A stretch of 64,000 nt of DNA from the NCBI GenBank assembly GCA_958450325.1, contig OY288262.1:7917142-7981141 (forward strand), read 5' to 3'. Below are positions 45,393-54,689 of this stretch, in pieces (within the stretch, counting starts at the first letter, position 1; each line of letters begins with the position of its first letter). Under the pieces are notes generated by a model. The model worked only from the letters and a program-made list of their open reading frames with translations. It searched no databases and had not been told where the DNA came from. The position numbers and the translations under genes are program-made. The stretch comes from Agrostemma githago. Lineage: Eukaryota > Streptophyta > Magnoliopsida > Caryophyllales > Caryophyllaceae.

Positions 45393-45654
45393 AATGGAGA
45401 GAATCTTTCTCTGCTATAGTTGGTATTGATGAAGTAAAAGCTGGAAAGCCGTCACCTGACATGTGAGTAACATGATACATCGGATTTAGGAATTCATGAA
45501 TCCCCTACATTATACTCTATTAAGATTAATTTGTTTTGATCTGAGATGTGTGGCTCATATTTCTCTCCTTTTTTTTTTGTGTCATCCGATTCCTTGAAGC
45601 AGCTAAACGTCTCAATGTCGAACCTTCAAGTTGCCTTGTCATTGATGGTTCCGT
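45393..45654 (+). pseudogene. HAD-family phosphatase fragment (FMN phosphatase / riboflavin kinase-like), two exons
   Basis: Exon 45393-45462 reads WRESFSAIVGIDEVKAGKPS and PD, ending at GTGAGT. Exon 45589-45654 reads FLEAAKRLNVEPSSCLVIDG and SV, ending at GTAAGT. Codon phase is kept across the 126-bp intron, but its acceptor is CCG where CAG is expected. The GKPSPD motif (catalytic Lys) followed by FLEAAKRL and VIED is typical of plant HAD hydrolases of the FMN phosphatase/riboflavin kinase group. The last motif is VIDG here, so the metal-binding Asp is lost. It is a captured genomic (intron-containing) fragment. Confidence 0.75.
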
Positions 45655-45659
45655 GTAAG

Positions 45660-47330
45660 TGTATTAGACATATCGTTCCCTAATTCCGTTCATTGTTCTC
45701 TGTTCATTCCTGCTCGCCGCTCGCCGTTCAGTGAATCTCCACCGTTCGCCATTCTCTCTATTCGTTCCGTCTAGGTATTCCCTTCCTTCTTCCTCTCCTT
45801 GTTTCACCGTCGCATTTCATTTCGTCGCTATTCTTATTTCACTCTCCTTGTTCTGCGTTTATCGTGTTCTGTTGAAGCTTGCTAACAGCCGAAGGTTTAC
45901 ATTTCCTTTTCTCTTGCTTAGATCTAACTTATTGATTTTTTTATCAGCGTTTTGTAGCACTGAGCTGAGTTTTTTATGTTTCTATTCTTGTTTGTTTTCA
46001 GATCAGCTCTCGTTTCATGTTCGACTTGCATGTTTTTGCGATTTAATCTAATTTTAGGTCAATCTAATACCGGTAATCCCCCTAATTATATTATCATTCA
46101 TTTAAAATGTACGGAGTAATTTGTTTTCGTCAAGATGTTTGTCGATTTGATTCTTATCCAGCTCTATGATACAATCTTGTAGACTATATTTTCTGTCGTT
46201 GTTCGATTTCCTCTATCGTATGTTTCCAATCTCTGTTAAACCCTGAACCCCCCTTTTTGATTGTATGTTGAATTGTTTGATTTCGATTTCGATTGTTCTG
46301 TAGTAGTATCTCTGAGAAAATCTTGAATGCATTTTTTTTTGTAATGGTGATTAGATTACTAAAACTTTTGATGGTATTGAATTTGAAAACATTCTGAATG
46401 GAGCATGAACTTGTGTGAATGGGAATATTAGCTAATACAGTACCCAACGATAAACGAGTCGGGTTCAATTCTGAAAGTACATAATCAATCATACTCAAAA
46501 CAAAACAAAACAAAATTAACTGAAAAGCATGAAATTCAAGTGTTCCACATTAAAAAGTCCCATTGTTTTGAACTGAAATGCAAAAGAACAGGGGCCTTAC
46601 AAATAACATACTCTTAAAGTTAACTAAATAAAAAAAACAAGAATCATTCAGCCAAAACATACTAGTTTAAGTAGCAGTATAAATGTTTAGGGTACCAACA
46701 TACTAGTTTAAGTAGTGATATTTAATCATTTATATATAATCAATAATCAAATGGAACGGAGGGAGTATGATCGTATGAATGGTGTTGATCATCGAGTTGG
46801 GTTGATAATTGTATCAGGTTTTACATTGGTGTGCCACGGATTTTTATGGGTCGTAAATTGAGGCTTGTGTTCCTAATACAAGATCATCCTTAGCTTGTTT
46901 GTTTCCTTCAATTCAATGTTAGTTGCATCACTCAAGTCATTCTACATATCTATTCTTCTACTCCGTACTAATATAATGCATGCATGCATGAATGATATGG
47001 CTAATGTTTTTCACTCAACATCATTTAAGATTCAATTACCTACACACTAGCTACTTGATCATTCATTACATATATACTCGTAGCTTTCATTATATAGCCC
47101 ACGTCTGCGTGCTATGTTAGTTTACCACTCTTTTTATTTCACCAAGTTAATTATAGAAATTTGCATGTTTGGATTGGTGAGGTAATTGCTGAACAACCAC
47201 ACCTCATCCGAAGCTAACATCCTGTCCTCGTCCCTGTCCCCATAATGCCATCCAGCATAAATGAACCGTACGTGAACGCACATACAGACATACTAGCTGA
47301 TGTATGCATGTATTTATTCTTGATTACGGA
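45660..47330 (+). other. J interior without recognised genes
   Basis: AT-rich sequence with a pyrimidine-rich block at 45720-45860 resembling the 5' UTR of a plant gene, and a truncated Stowaway end GGAACGGAGGGAGTA at 46753-46767. The open frames here show no family resemblance. Confidence 0.4.
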
Positions 47331-47333
47331 GTA

Positions 47334-47423
47334 CTCCCTCCGTCCTTTATGTTTCTTCCCGTTTTAATAAAATACTCCTCACAAATCTTAAAAAGTGGGA
47401 AGAAACATAAAGGACGGAGGGTG
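47334..47423 (+). mobile_element. Stowaway-like MITE
   Basis: A 90-bp element with about 25-bp inverted ends: CTCCCTCCGTCCTTTATGTT at the left and GAAACATAAAGGACGGAGGG at the right, flanked by TA on both sides (47332 and 47424). These are the terminal repeats and target of plant Tc1/mariner-type Stowaway MITEs. Confidence 0.9.
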
Positions 47424-47591
47424 TATGTTTTAGTGATTCACTCGTAGCTAGTGTATGTTTTGTAATTTGAATGTATGAAGTTCCTAGCTCTCTTTTAATG
47501 CGAACCAAGCGATTCAGTGAGTACAGTCGTCTTTTCTCGTTCATGTCTCGTCTTCTAAGTTCTTTTTGCTTCTTTTATATCGAACTGGCAG

Positions 47592-47821
47592 ATCATTAGA
47601 TAGAAAAATCTCGGCAATGGAGACAAAACTGGTAGATGCGCAAAATAGACAAGTCGAGGCAGAGATTGCGCAAAATAGACAAGTCGAGGCAGAGATTTCG
47701 GGTGAAAAAGCATCTAATCAGAGTATGCGTAAGACATTTGTTGTGATAGGGATCAACACAACATTCAGCAGCAAAAAAAAGGAGACAATCCCTTAGACAA
47801 GAAGTGGTGGATCTTTGTGCT
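47592..47821 (+). pseudogene. GT31 beta-1,3-galactosyltransferase-like exon fragment
   Basis: Reads SLDRKISAMETKLVDAQ, then RKTFVVIGINTTFSSKK, the stem and start of the catalytic domain of plant GT31 galactosyltransferases (typical: SLDKTIS.LE..L and VGINTAFSSRKRR). These are Golgi type II membrane enzymes acting on glycoproteins. A 30-bp unit starting GCGCAAAATAGACAAG is duplicated in tandem (47638-47697). The A8 run at 47773-47780 carries one base too many, giving an early stop. The exon seems to end at GTAAGT (47822). The membrane anchor and most of the enzyme are absent. Confidence 0.7.
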
Positions 47822-48094
47822 GTAAGTATCAATTGGTACGGCTCGATTTAGCATTGTCTCTTCCTCAAAAATTGTAAGAAAAGTGGATCACTTGTGTATA
47901 TTCTACACCGTGTACAATAGATTCATAGTTAGCTATGTATATATTGTGAAAATGAAAAGAGATGATGTATTGGGGATTAAATGTTTTTCTAATTAATAAA
48001 ATTAAAGTTCTCGGTATGTGAAATTAGTTTATTTCATTTTTTTGTTCGTTAGTAGTACAATAGACATCTAATATTTTAAAACCTCTGATGTCTA

Positions 48095-48368
48095 TACAAG
48101 CAATAGACAACTAATGTTTTAAAACGCCAGTTGTCTATATGCAAAATAGACAACTGTTATTTTAGAAAACAGTTGTCTATTAATAAATAGACAACTGTTG
48201 TAAAACAGATGTCTATGCTTAGACTAATATACAACTGCAAACTACTCAACTATTGTAAATCAGTTGTCTATTGCAAAAAAATCAGTTGTCTATTTGATGT
48301 GCAAAAAAATCAGTTGTCTATTTGATGTGCAAAAAAAGCAGTTGTCTATTTGATGTTTTGTAGTAGTG
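48095..48368 (+). repeat. Right subterminal repeats and TIR of J
   Basis: Nine copies of AGTTGTCTAT or its complement: 48103, 48129, 48147, 48171, 48187, 48262, 48284, 48312 and 48340. The last ones form near-tandem 22-28 bp units ending in TTTGATGTGC. The TIR ends TAGTG at 48368. Confidence 0.88.
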
Positions 48369-48386
48369 AACTGATCCAGGGATCCC

Positions 48387-49620
48387 ATGCCGACCCGCCC
48401 GAGGACGGACTCGGGCACCCCGACACCAGCCAATATCGGGAGGGAGGACAGCGAGTCCCCCACGAGTAGCAGACGCCGCGAAAGAAGCCGAAGTCATACC
48501 CCAACCATACATCACCGGATGGGTCCAGGTACCCGAAAGGCCAGGAAAAGCCACAGCCCCCATAGGACGGTTCACCACCGCCTGGGCCAGAGAGAAAGAG
48601 ATGGAAGGCCTGCAAAGACCGTCCAAGACCGGCTAGGCCCTAGGGAGCGTGAAAAAAGGTACGCCAGTCCCGAAGAACGAGGCTCGATATTCACCCGGCT
48701 GGCGAGCCGCGTTGCCCGGGAAAACAGGTCTGTACCTCGGGAGAAGTCCTCCGAGCGAGAAACGTTCGTGACATGCCGGTCCGGCAGAAACACGTCCACC
48801 TCCCACGAGGAAGGGGAGGGCGAATCGAAACTGACAACGCCCGGCGTAAAAGCACCAAAGAGAGGACGGCCGAAGGTATCGCCATTTCACCCAGATATTA
48901 CGGAGCACCCCATGCCTAGGGTAAAGGTACCCAATATCCAGTTCGACGGAACCGCCGACCCGGAAGACCACTTGGCGACATACGAGAGTTACATGGCCAT
49001 GTACGAGCTTGATGACGCGGTGTGGTGCCGGGTGTTCCCCACCACTCTCACCGGATACGCCCAATCATGGTTCCAGGGATTGTCCCGAGAATCCATTCGG
49101 AGTTTCAGAGACCTCAGCACGGCCTTCATAGACCAATATGCCGGAAGCCGGCGCAGGCAGATCGTAACGGTGGATCTAATGACCATGAAGCAAGGGCCAA
49201 AAGAGACCATCAGGGAGTATGTTAGAAGATTCGACTTAGAGTGCCAACAAATATGGACAATCGATGCGTCAACGGCCGCCTGCGCCCTGACCCATACGAT
49301 GACAGAAGGGCCTCTCAAGAGCCACTTACTCAGAGAAAGACCCACCTCGCTTGTCGAAGCCCGGCGAATCGCGGAAGGATATATGAATGAAGAGGACTAC
49401 AAAGCGCGGCGTCAAGACCCCTCACCACCCAGGGTCCGACGTCCGCCTTTGGAGAGAGCTCGGAGCCCGACATGTCAAAAGGAGCCCCAAAGAGTACCGA
49501 ACAGGAGCCGCGGGGAAAAAAGGTCGGAGGGAGGTCGCAGAGAGAGGTTCGACCGTTACACCGCGCTGACCCGGCCTCGGGCAGAAATCTACGAGATAGA
49601 GAAAAACAACAAAAAAATGG
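48387..49620 (+). pseudogene. Gag (capsid part) of D
   Basis: After an Arg/Ser-rich region (SRRRERSRSHTPTIHHRMGP) the capsid-type Retrotrans_gag domain reads VPNIQFDGTADPEDHLATYE, VFPTTLTGYAQSWFQGLSRE, RQIVTVDLMTMKQGPKETIR and YVRRFDLECQQIW. An A7 run at 49611-49617 changes the frame just before the knuckle; one A fewer would keep Gag and pol in one frame. Start codon uncertain because the N-terminus lies before J and a TGA is found at the rejoined edge. Gag forms the particle that packages the element RNA. Confidence 0.8.
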
Positions 49621-51846
49621 GGAGTCCCACGTCCCATCAGACCCGGAGCGCACGCAGATCCGAAGAAATACTGCCCTTTTCACGGCCAGACGGGACACAC
49701 AAAAGAGGAATGTCGGAACCTAAAAGACGAAATTGAAGACCTCATACGTCGCGGCTCGTTGGCAGCGTATGAAGCCAGAGGCCAGCGCATCGCCATTAAT
49801 AACAACACCGGCAACAATTACGGCCGTGGCGCGGTTGCTGGCAATCCCAGGGAAAGAGCCGAGAAAGAAAAGGAACACAACGTCATCAATACGGTAGATA
49901 AAAGGGGGCAGGAAGCCGGGACCAGCAGGAGGCAGATTAAGAAGCACTTGAGAGAGCTAAACCGACATATATGCTACGCCAACGAATCTAGAGAAAAAGC
50001 CATCCCAACTCTCAGTATCACGGCAGAATACTACAAGCGAGTAACTTACCCCCATAGTGACACCCTGGTATTGGCCATCAAGATAGGCGACCACACAGTC
50101 AAAAGGTGCATGATAGACACGGGCGCCTACACTAACCTACTGTACAAAGAGGCGTTTGAGCAGATGGGTTTCGACAAACGACATCTTAACCCAACGGCCG
50201 GCGCCCTATACGGATTTTCTGGGACCGGAGTCGTTCCCATGGAAACTATCGACCTACCGGTCACGTTCGGGGAAGGAGAGGACGCAAAGACAACCACGGC
50301 CCAATTCGTAGCAGTCAACGCCAAATCCGCCTACAATGCGTTAATAGGCCGGATAACCCTGGATGAAATACACGCCTTGGTATCCATACGCGCCCTGACG
50401 CTGGCATACGTCACTAACAGGAACACCGAAGAAAAGCTGCACGGAGACCAGGACTCCGCCAGAAGCTGTAACTCGGTAGCCCTCAAGCGATCCCAAGAAG
50501 AAATAAAAGGAAAGAGAAAAGCCGCCCCCGATACCGAGCAAAGACAGCCAGCCCCCAAAACCCTTAAGATAAAAGGAACGAACGATCCCGACTCCGAGCG
50601 CATAGAGCCAGACGGAGAGAGCATGGCGATAAACCTAGAGCCGGGCCGGTCCGTCCTCATAGGAACCGGTCTAGATCCAGGCTACCAAGAACGCCTCGTC
50701 AGCCTCCTAAAGGCTAACACCGACGTCTTCGCATACTCAGCTGATGAAATGATAGGGGTAGACCCGGAAGTGACGGTACACAGGCTAAACGTCGATCCTG
50801 CTTTCCGACCAGTGAAGCAGAAGAAGAGAAGCATGTCGGTAGAAAAGGACGACGCCATCCGGTGTGAGGTCGACAAGTTGATAAAAGCCGGCTTCATAGA
50901 AACCTGCAACTACCCCGAGTGGCTGGCAAACGTGGTAATGGTGAGGAAGTCATCGGGCGCCTGGCGAATGTGTGTCGACTTCACTAACCTGAACAAAGCA
51001 TGCCCAAAAGACTGCTACCCCCTCCCAAGGATCGACCAACTAGTAGACGCCACCAGCGGACATACCATGCTAAGCTTTCTGGACGCCTTCTCCGGATACC
51101 ATCAAGTCTTCTTGTGGGAACCAGACAGGGTCAAGTGCGCGTTCATCACCAGCGCCGGGACATTCATGTACAAAATGATGCCTTTCGGACTAAAAAACGC
51201 GGGTGCCACCTACCAAAGACTGGTAGACAAAATCTTCAAAGATCAGAGAGGCAGAAACATGGAAATATACGTGGACGATGCGATCGTAAAAAGCAAAACA
51301 GACGGCGATCATCTCGACGATCTAAGGGAAACATTCCAATCGCTGAGAAAATACAAGATGAACCCGAACCCTCAGAAGTGTACGTTCGGAGTAAGATCCG
51401 GAAAATTCATAGGCTTCCTAGTAAGCGCCAGAGGAATAGACGCCAACCCGGAAAAGGTCCAGGCCATTCAGGACCTACCGGAGCCAAAAACTATCAAAGA
51501 TATACAGAGGCTCACGGGAAGAATGGCGGCTCTGGCCCGTTTCATCTCAAGGGCGGCCGATAAATCCACCCCTTTCTTCGGAGTCCTCAAAGGCAACAAG
51601 CACTTCAAGTGGGGGGAGGAGCAGAGGACGGCGTTCGCTAACTTGAAAGAACACTTAAAAACCCTACCGACGCTGGCACGACCAACCGAGGGTGAAAAGT
51701 TGTACGTCTACATAGCTGTCACCAATGTCACAATCAGCGTCGTCATCCTTAGAGAGGAGGAGAAGGCCCAGCAACCGGTATATTTCATCAGTCACGCGCT
51801 GGGCCCAGCAGAAAAAAATTATCCCATGGTGGAGAAGGCGGCATAC
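49621..51846 (+). pseudogene. Gag knuckle, protease, RT and start of RNase H of D
   Basis: One open frame from the knuckle YCPFHGQTGHTKEEC (49666 onward; CX2HX4HX4C) through the protease active site IDTGAYTNLL (about 50113), and NALIGR. The RT follows with WRMCVDFTNLNKACPKDCYP, DAFSGYHQVFL, MPFGLKNAGATYQRLVDKIF and the catalytic YVDD at 51268-51279, then the RNase H connection ending AEKNYPMVEKAAY at the E insertion (51846). RT and protease motifs are complete. The frame itself has no stop; it is broken by E and by the A7 frame change upstream. Composition is GC-richer than the surrounding elements. Confidence 0.9.
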
Positions 51847-52210
51847 TGTGGACATGACATAGGTCCACCCCGATGCGGCCACGCGCGGGTTTGGGTAGGC
51901 GAACGAATCTCCATATGAGAATGGATCGAATTGAAATTTAGGTCTATGTGGAGTCGCCACCGAATTTTATGGTTATTCGGAACCGTTCGAGCCCACTCTA
52001 TGTCGTAGTGGGCCGTATACAAAATACTGTGGACATGACATAGGTCCACCCCGATGCGGCCACGCGCGGGTTTGGGTAGGCGAACGAATCTCCATATGAG
52101 AATGGATCGAATTGAAATTTAGGTCTATGTGGAGTCGCCACCGAATTTTATGGTTATTCGGAACCGTTCGAGCCCACTCTATGTCGTAGTGGGCCGTATA
52201 CAAAATACGG
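51847..52210 (+). repeat. 182-bp tandem duplication at the outer edge of the E LTR
   Basis: Both units start TGTGGACATGACATAGG and end ACAAAATAC. The bases ATAC precede both unit starts, being the end of the first unit and also part of the target duplication CATAC. The right LTR has a single copy. Confidence 0.95.
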
Positions 52211-53623
52211 CCCATTTCCGATGTCAGAGTTTATTGGGCTCGTCCCTTTGCATTTGATACCAATACCGACGTTATCGGATATTGTGTATTGAATGACTCT
52301 CGTTCGCCAACGGTTTCGGGCATCCGGAAATCGAGGTTCTGAGTAAGGGGTGAGGGTACGTGTTGGGAAGCCCACAAAGGACACCCAACCCCGCCCGCAC
52401 ATTAGCGGCCTCTACTAAGAACTCGAATGACTTTCTAATACGCGTGCTAGTAAAACGGGAAAATGATATGCAAAGATTTATTTTCCCTAAACATGCGAAT
52501 GGAATCGAAACGAGTTTCTAAGTCAATTTAATGCAACTAAAATTAACGTCAAAGTTGTATTTTAGCATGCGGGTTCATTTAGTACAATAAACGAATAATA
52601 ATTAAATTGACAAAAGAAACAGAAAACGCGTTAGTAACGATATAGCGATATAACGAATAATAACGGTTTGCAAAAATTGAATTGAAAAGATGCAGATATG
52701 AAGATGCATGATTTGAAAAGATAGTATACACGTGATTAATTATGCACATGTTGACCTAAGTCGTAAAATACTATCGAGTTTGAAAAATAGAATAATGTAC
52801 GACTCGTGTTTGAGTCGTTATGAGGCCACTCGATCGAGTGGTCGATGGACTCGATCGAGTGGAACCTAAAAAAATGATTCTGTTTTGCGTCAAAGACCGT
52901 ACTCGGCCGAGTTATTGACTAACTCGGTCGAGTACATGGCCACTCGACCGAGTCACTGTGAGACTTGATCGAGTGGGTGTTCTGATGAGCATTCTGACCC
53001 GATTTTGAGGTGCCACTCGACCGAGTGGGCTAGGCACTCGGTCGAGTGCCCTCTGTACGAATTAAAATTCGTTTGTAAAAAAACGTGTTTTATGTCGAAA
53101 ATCGTTTTAAGTAGGTCGTTGCTATAAAATTAAATTTCCTCCGCGTTTAATAATATCATAATTCTAACGAATTATTTTGATAATTATTTTAGCCTCAACG
53201 GAAATTGCATTTTGAATTGATTTTATGTGATTTAGGAGAATTGACTATTTGATTAAATAAATAAAATAAAAAACTTGATTCCCTCGACTTCTCCGACATC
53301 GAATAAATCCCTAGGGATTGTGATGTCGGATCCGTGTCAACGGGTTTCGACCCCTATTAAAATTGGTTTTAGAAAATTCGATGAATGCAATATTAAAGAT
53401 GATAACAACGAGAAATAATGACGAAATCTTGTTTAAGTTGACTCATCTCAATAATCAAATAATCGGGGTACCGGGATAAGCGACCGTCAACGCTGTGTGC
53501 AGTACACTTGTATGTTCGTGTTTTCTTATCCCGATATCCTTCTTACTCGATACAAATCAATGAGTATTTTAATATTTTGATGCAATAATGATAACAAGGT
53601 AAATAATAATGATAACAAACGTA

Positions 53624-53625
<2 letters not shown>

Positions 53626-53676
<51 letters not shown>

Positions 53677-53718
53677 TATAATAATAATAATAATAATAAT
53701 AACAATAACAATAATAAC

Positions 53719-53752
<34 letters not shown>

Positions 53753-53753
53753 C

Positions 53754-53787
<34 letters not shown>

Positions 53788-53795
53788 CGTAATAC

Positions 53796-53837
<42 letters not shown>
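53626..53837 (+). repeat. Interrupted (AAT)n microsatellite in left E LTR
   Basis: AAT units with ACGT/ACCGT interruptions. The counterpart in the right LTR (60970-61247) is about 65 bases longer with a different pattern of interruptions. The Ile/Leu-only open frames here are artefacts. Confidence 0.95.
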
Positions 53838-53838
<1 letters not shown>

Positions 53839-54689
53839 CGAAAAAAACGGAGAAAAGAGAAGAGAAAGAAGAAGGAGGTTTGTCACCCTCAACCTACATG
53901 TTTCTGTCTCGGACTAAGGCTCGTAAGCGTGGCTACAACACGGGAGTCTTCGAGGTGTATGGAGGCTAAGTAGTGGTGGCTCGGGTTGAATTCCTAAAAC
54001 TAGGTTTAGGGTTTGCTAAAGTCGGTTTTCCTAGGGTTTTTCTAGGGTTTGTTGTAGATGCGTCGGATTAGGGTTGTGTAGCTTGCTAGGGTTGTAAAAG
54101 ATTAGGGTTTTGTAAGAGGTGAAAAGTTGCAAAAAGTTGTGTAATTGTGTTGCATGGGGGTAGCTTATATAGGCATGGCTAGGGCACCGGTTTAGGGTTA
54201 CTCGACCGAGTATGGGGCTAACTCGGCCGAGTGGCCCGTGAAGCCTGCCGTCGGGCTTGAAACACGCCCACTCGATCGAGTGGGTGGGTCACTCGATCGA
54301 GTGGCCCAGTCGGGCTGCACGGGTCCATTGTTTTGGACCTTGACTTTGAGTTTGATGGGTTTTGTGTTTGACTTGGACTTTTGAGGATTGTATGGATGTT
54401 TTTGTGTGTCACGGAATCGACTTTGACCGGGGTTGACCCAATCGTGAAAAGTCGGTTTTAATTCTGGTGTCGGTTGTGGCCCAAATTAGTCTTGTTTGAC
54501 TCGGAATGATCCACTGGGCCTGGATTTGAGGTCCGTTTGGTGAGATTTGTACTCCGTAGTGTGTTAGCTAGCGATTAATGGATTTGAGCCCGTATCCGAG
54601 CGCGTAAAAACATGTTAGCGTCCGATCATCATCGGGTGATTTTTGGAAACTACCATAGACACCTGGCAGTCAAAATGCGGGTGTCTACA

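Larger units (their letters stand above)
43759..48368 (+). mobile_element. Non-autonomous CACTA (CMC/EnSpm) transposon J with captured genes
   Basis: The ends are perfect terminal inverted repeats CACTACTACAAAACATC..., continuing for at least 28 bp to AATAGACAACT. Flanking trinucleotides are TAC (left) and AAC (right), one mismatch from the 3-bp duplication expected. Both subterminal regions are packed with AGTTGTCTAT in both orientations. No transposase is present. The interior holds fragments of a HAD phosphatase and a GT31 glycosyltransferase, both on the plus strand, plus gene-like debris and a Stowaway MITE. Confidence 0.9.
51847..54689 (-). repeat. 3' LTR of E (left copy)
   Basis: 2843 bp, including a perfect tandem duplication of the terminal 182 bp (51847-52028 and 52029-52210). 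Two clusters of ACTCGRYCGAGT-type palindromes (52830-53050 and 54196-54302), TATATAAG (minus) near 54165-54172 and an AAT repeat (53626-53837) are present. Confidence 0.9.

Noticed and set aside
48095..48368. Regularly spaced short repeats at the right end of J, resembling a CRISPR array
   Set aside because: The motif occurs in both orientations next to a CACTA terminal repeat in plant DNA; these are subterminal transposase-binding sites.
53569..53892. Ile/Leu/Tyr-homopolymer ORFs over AAT repeats (also 26443-26661 and 60870-61301)
   Set aside because: Produced by reading the trinucleotide microsatellites; not genes.
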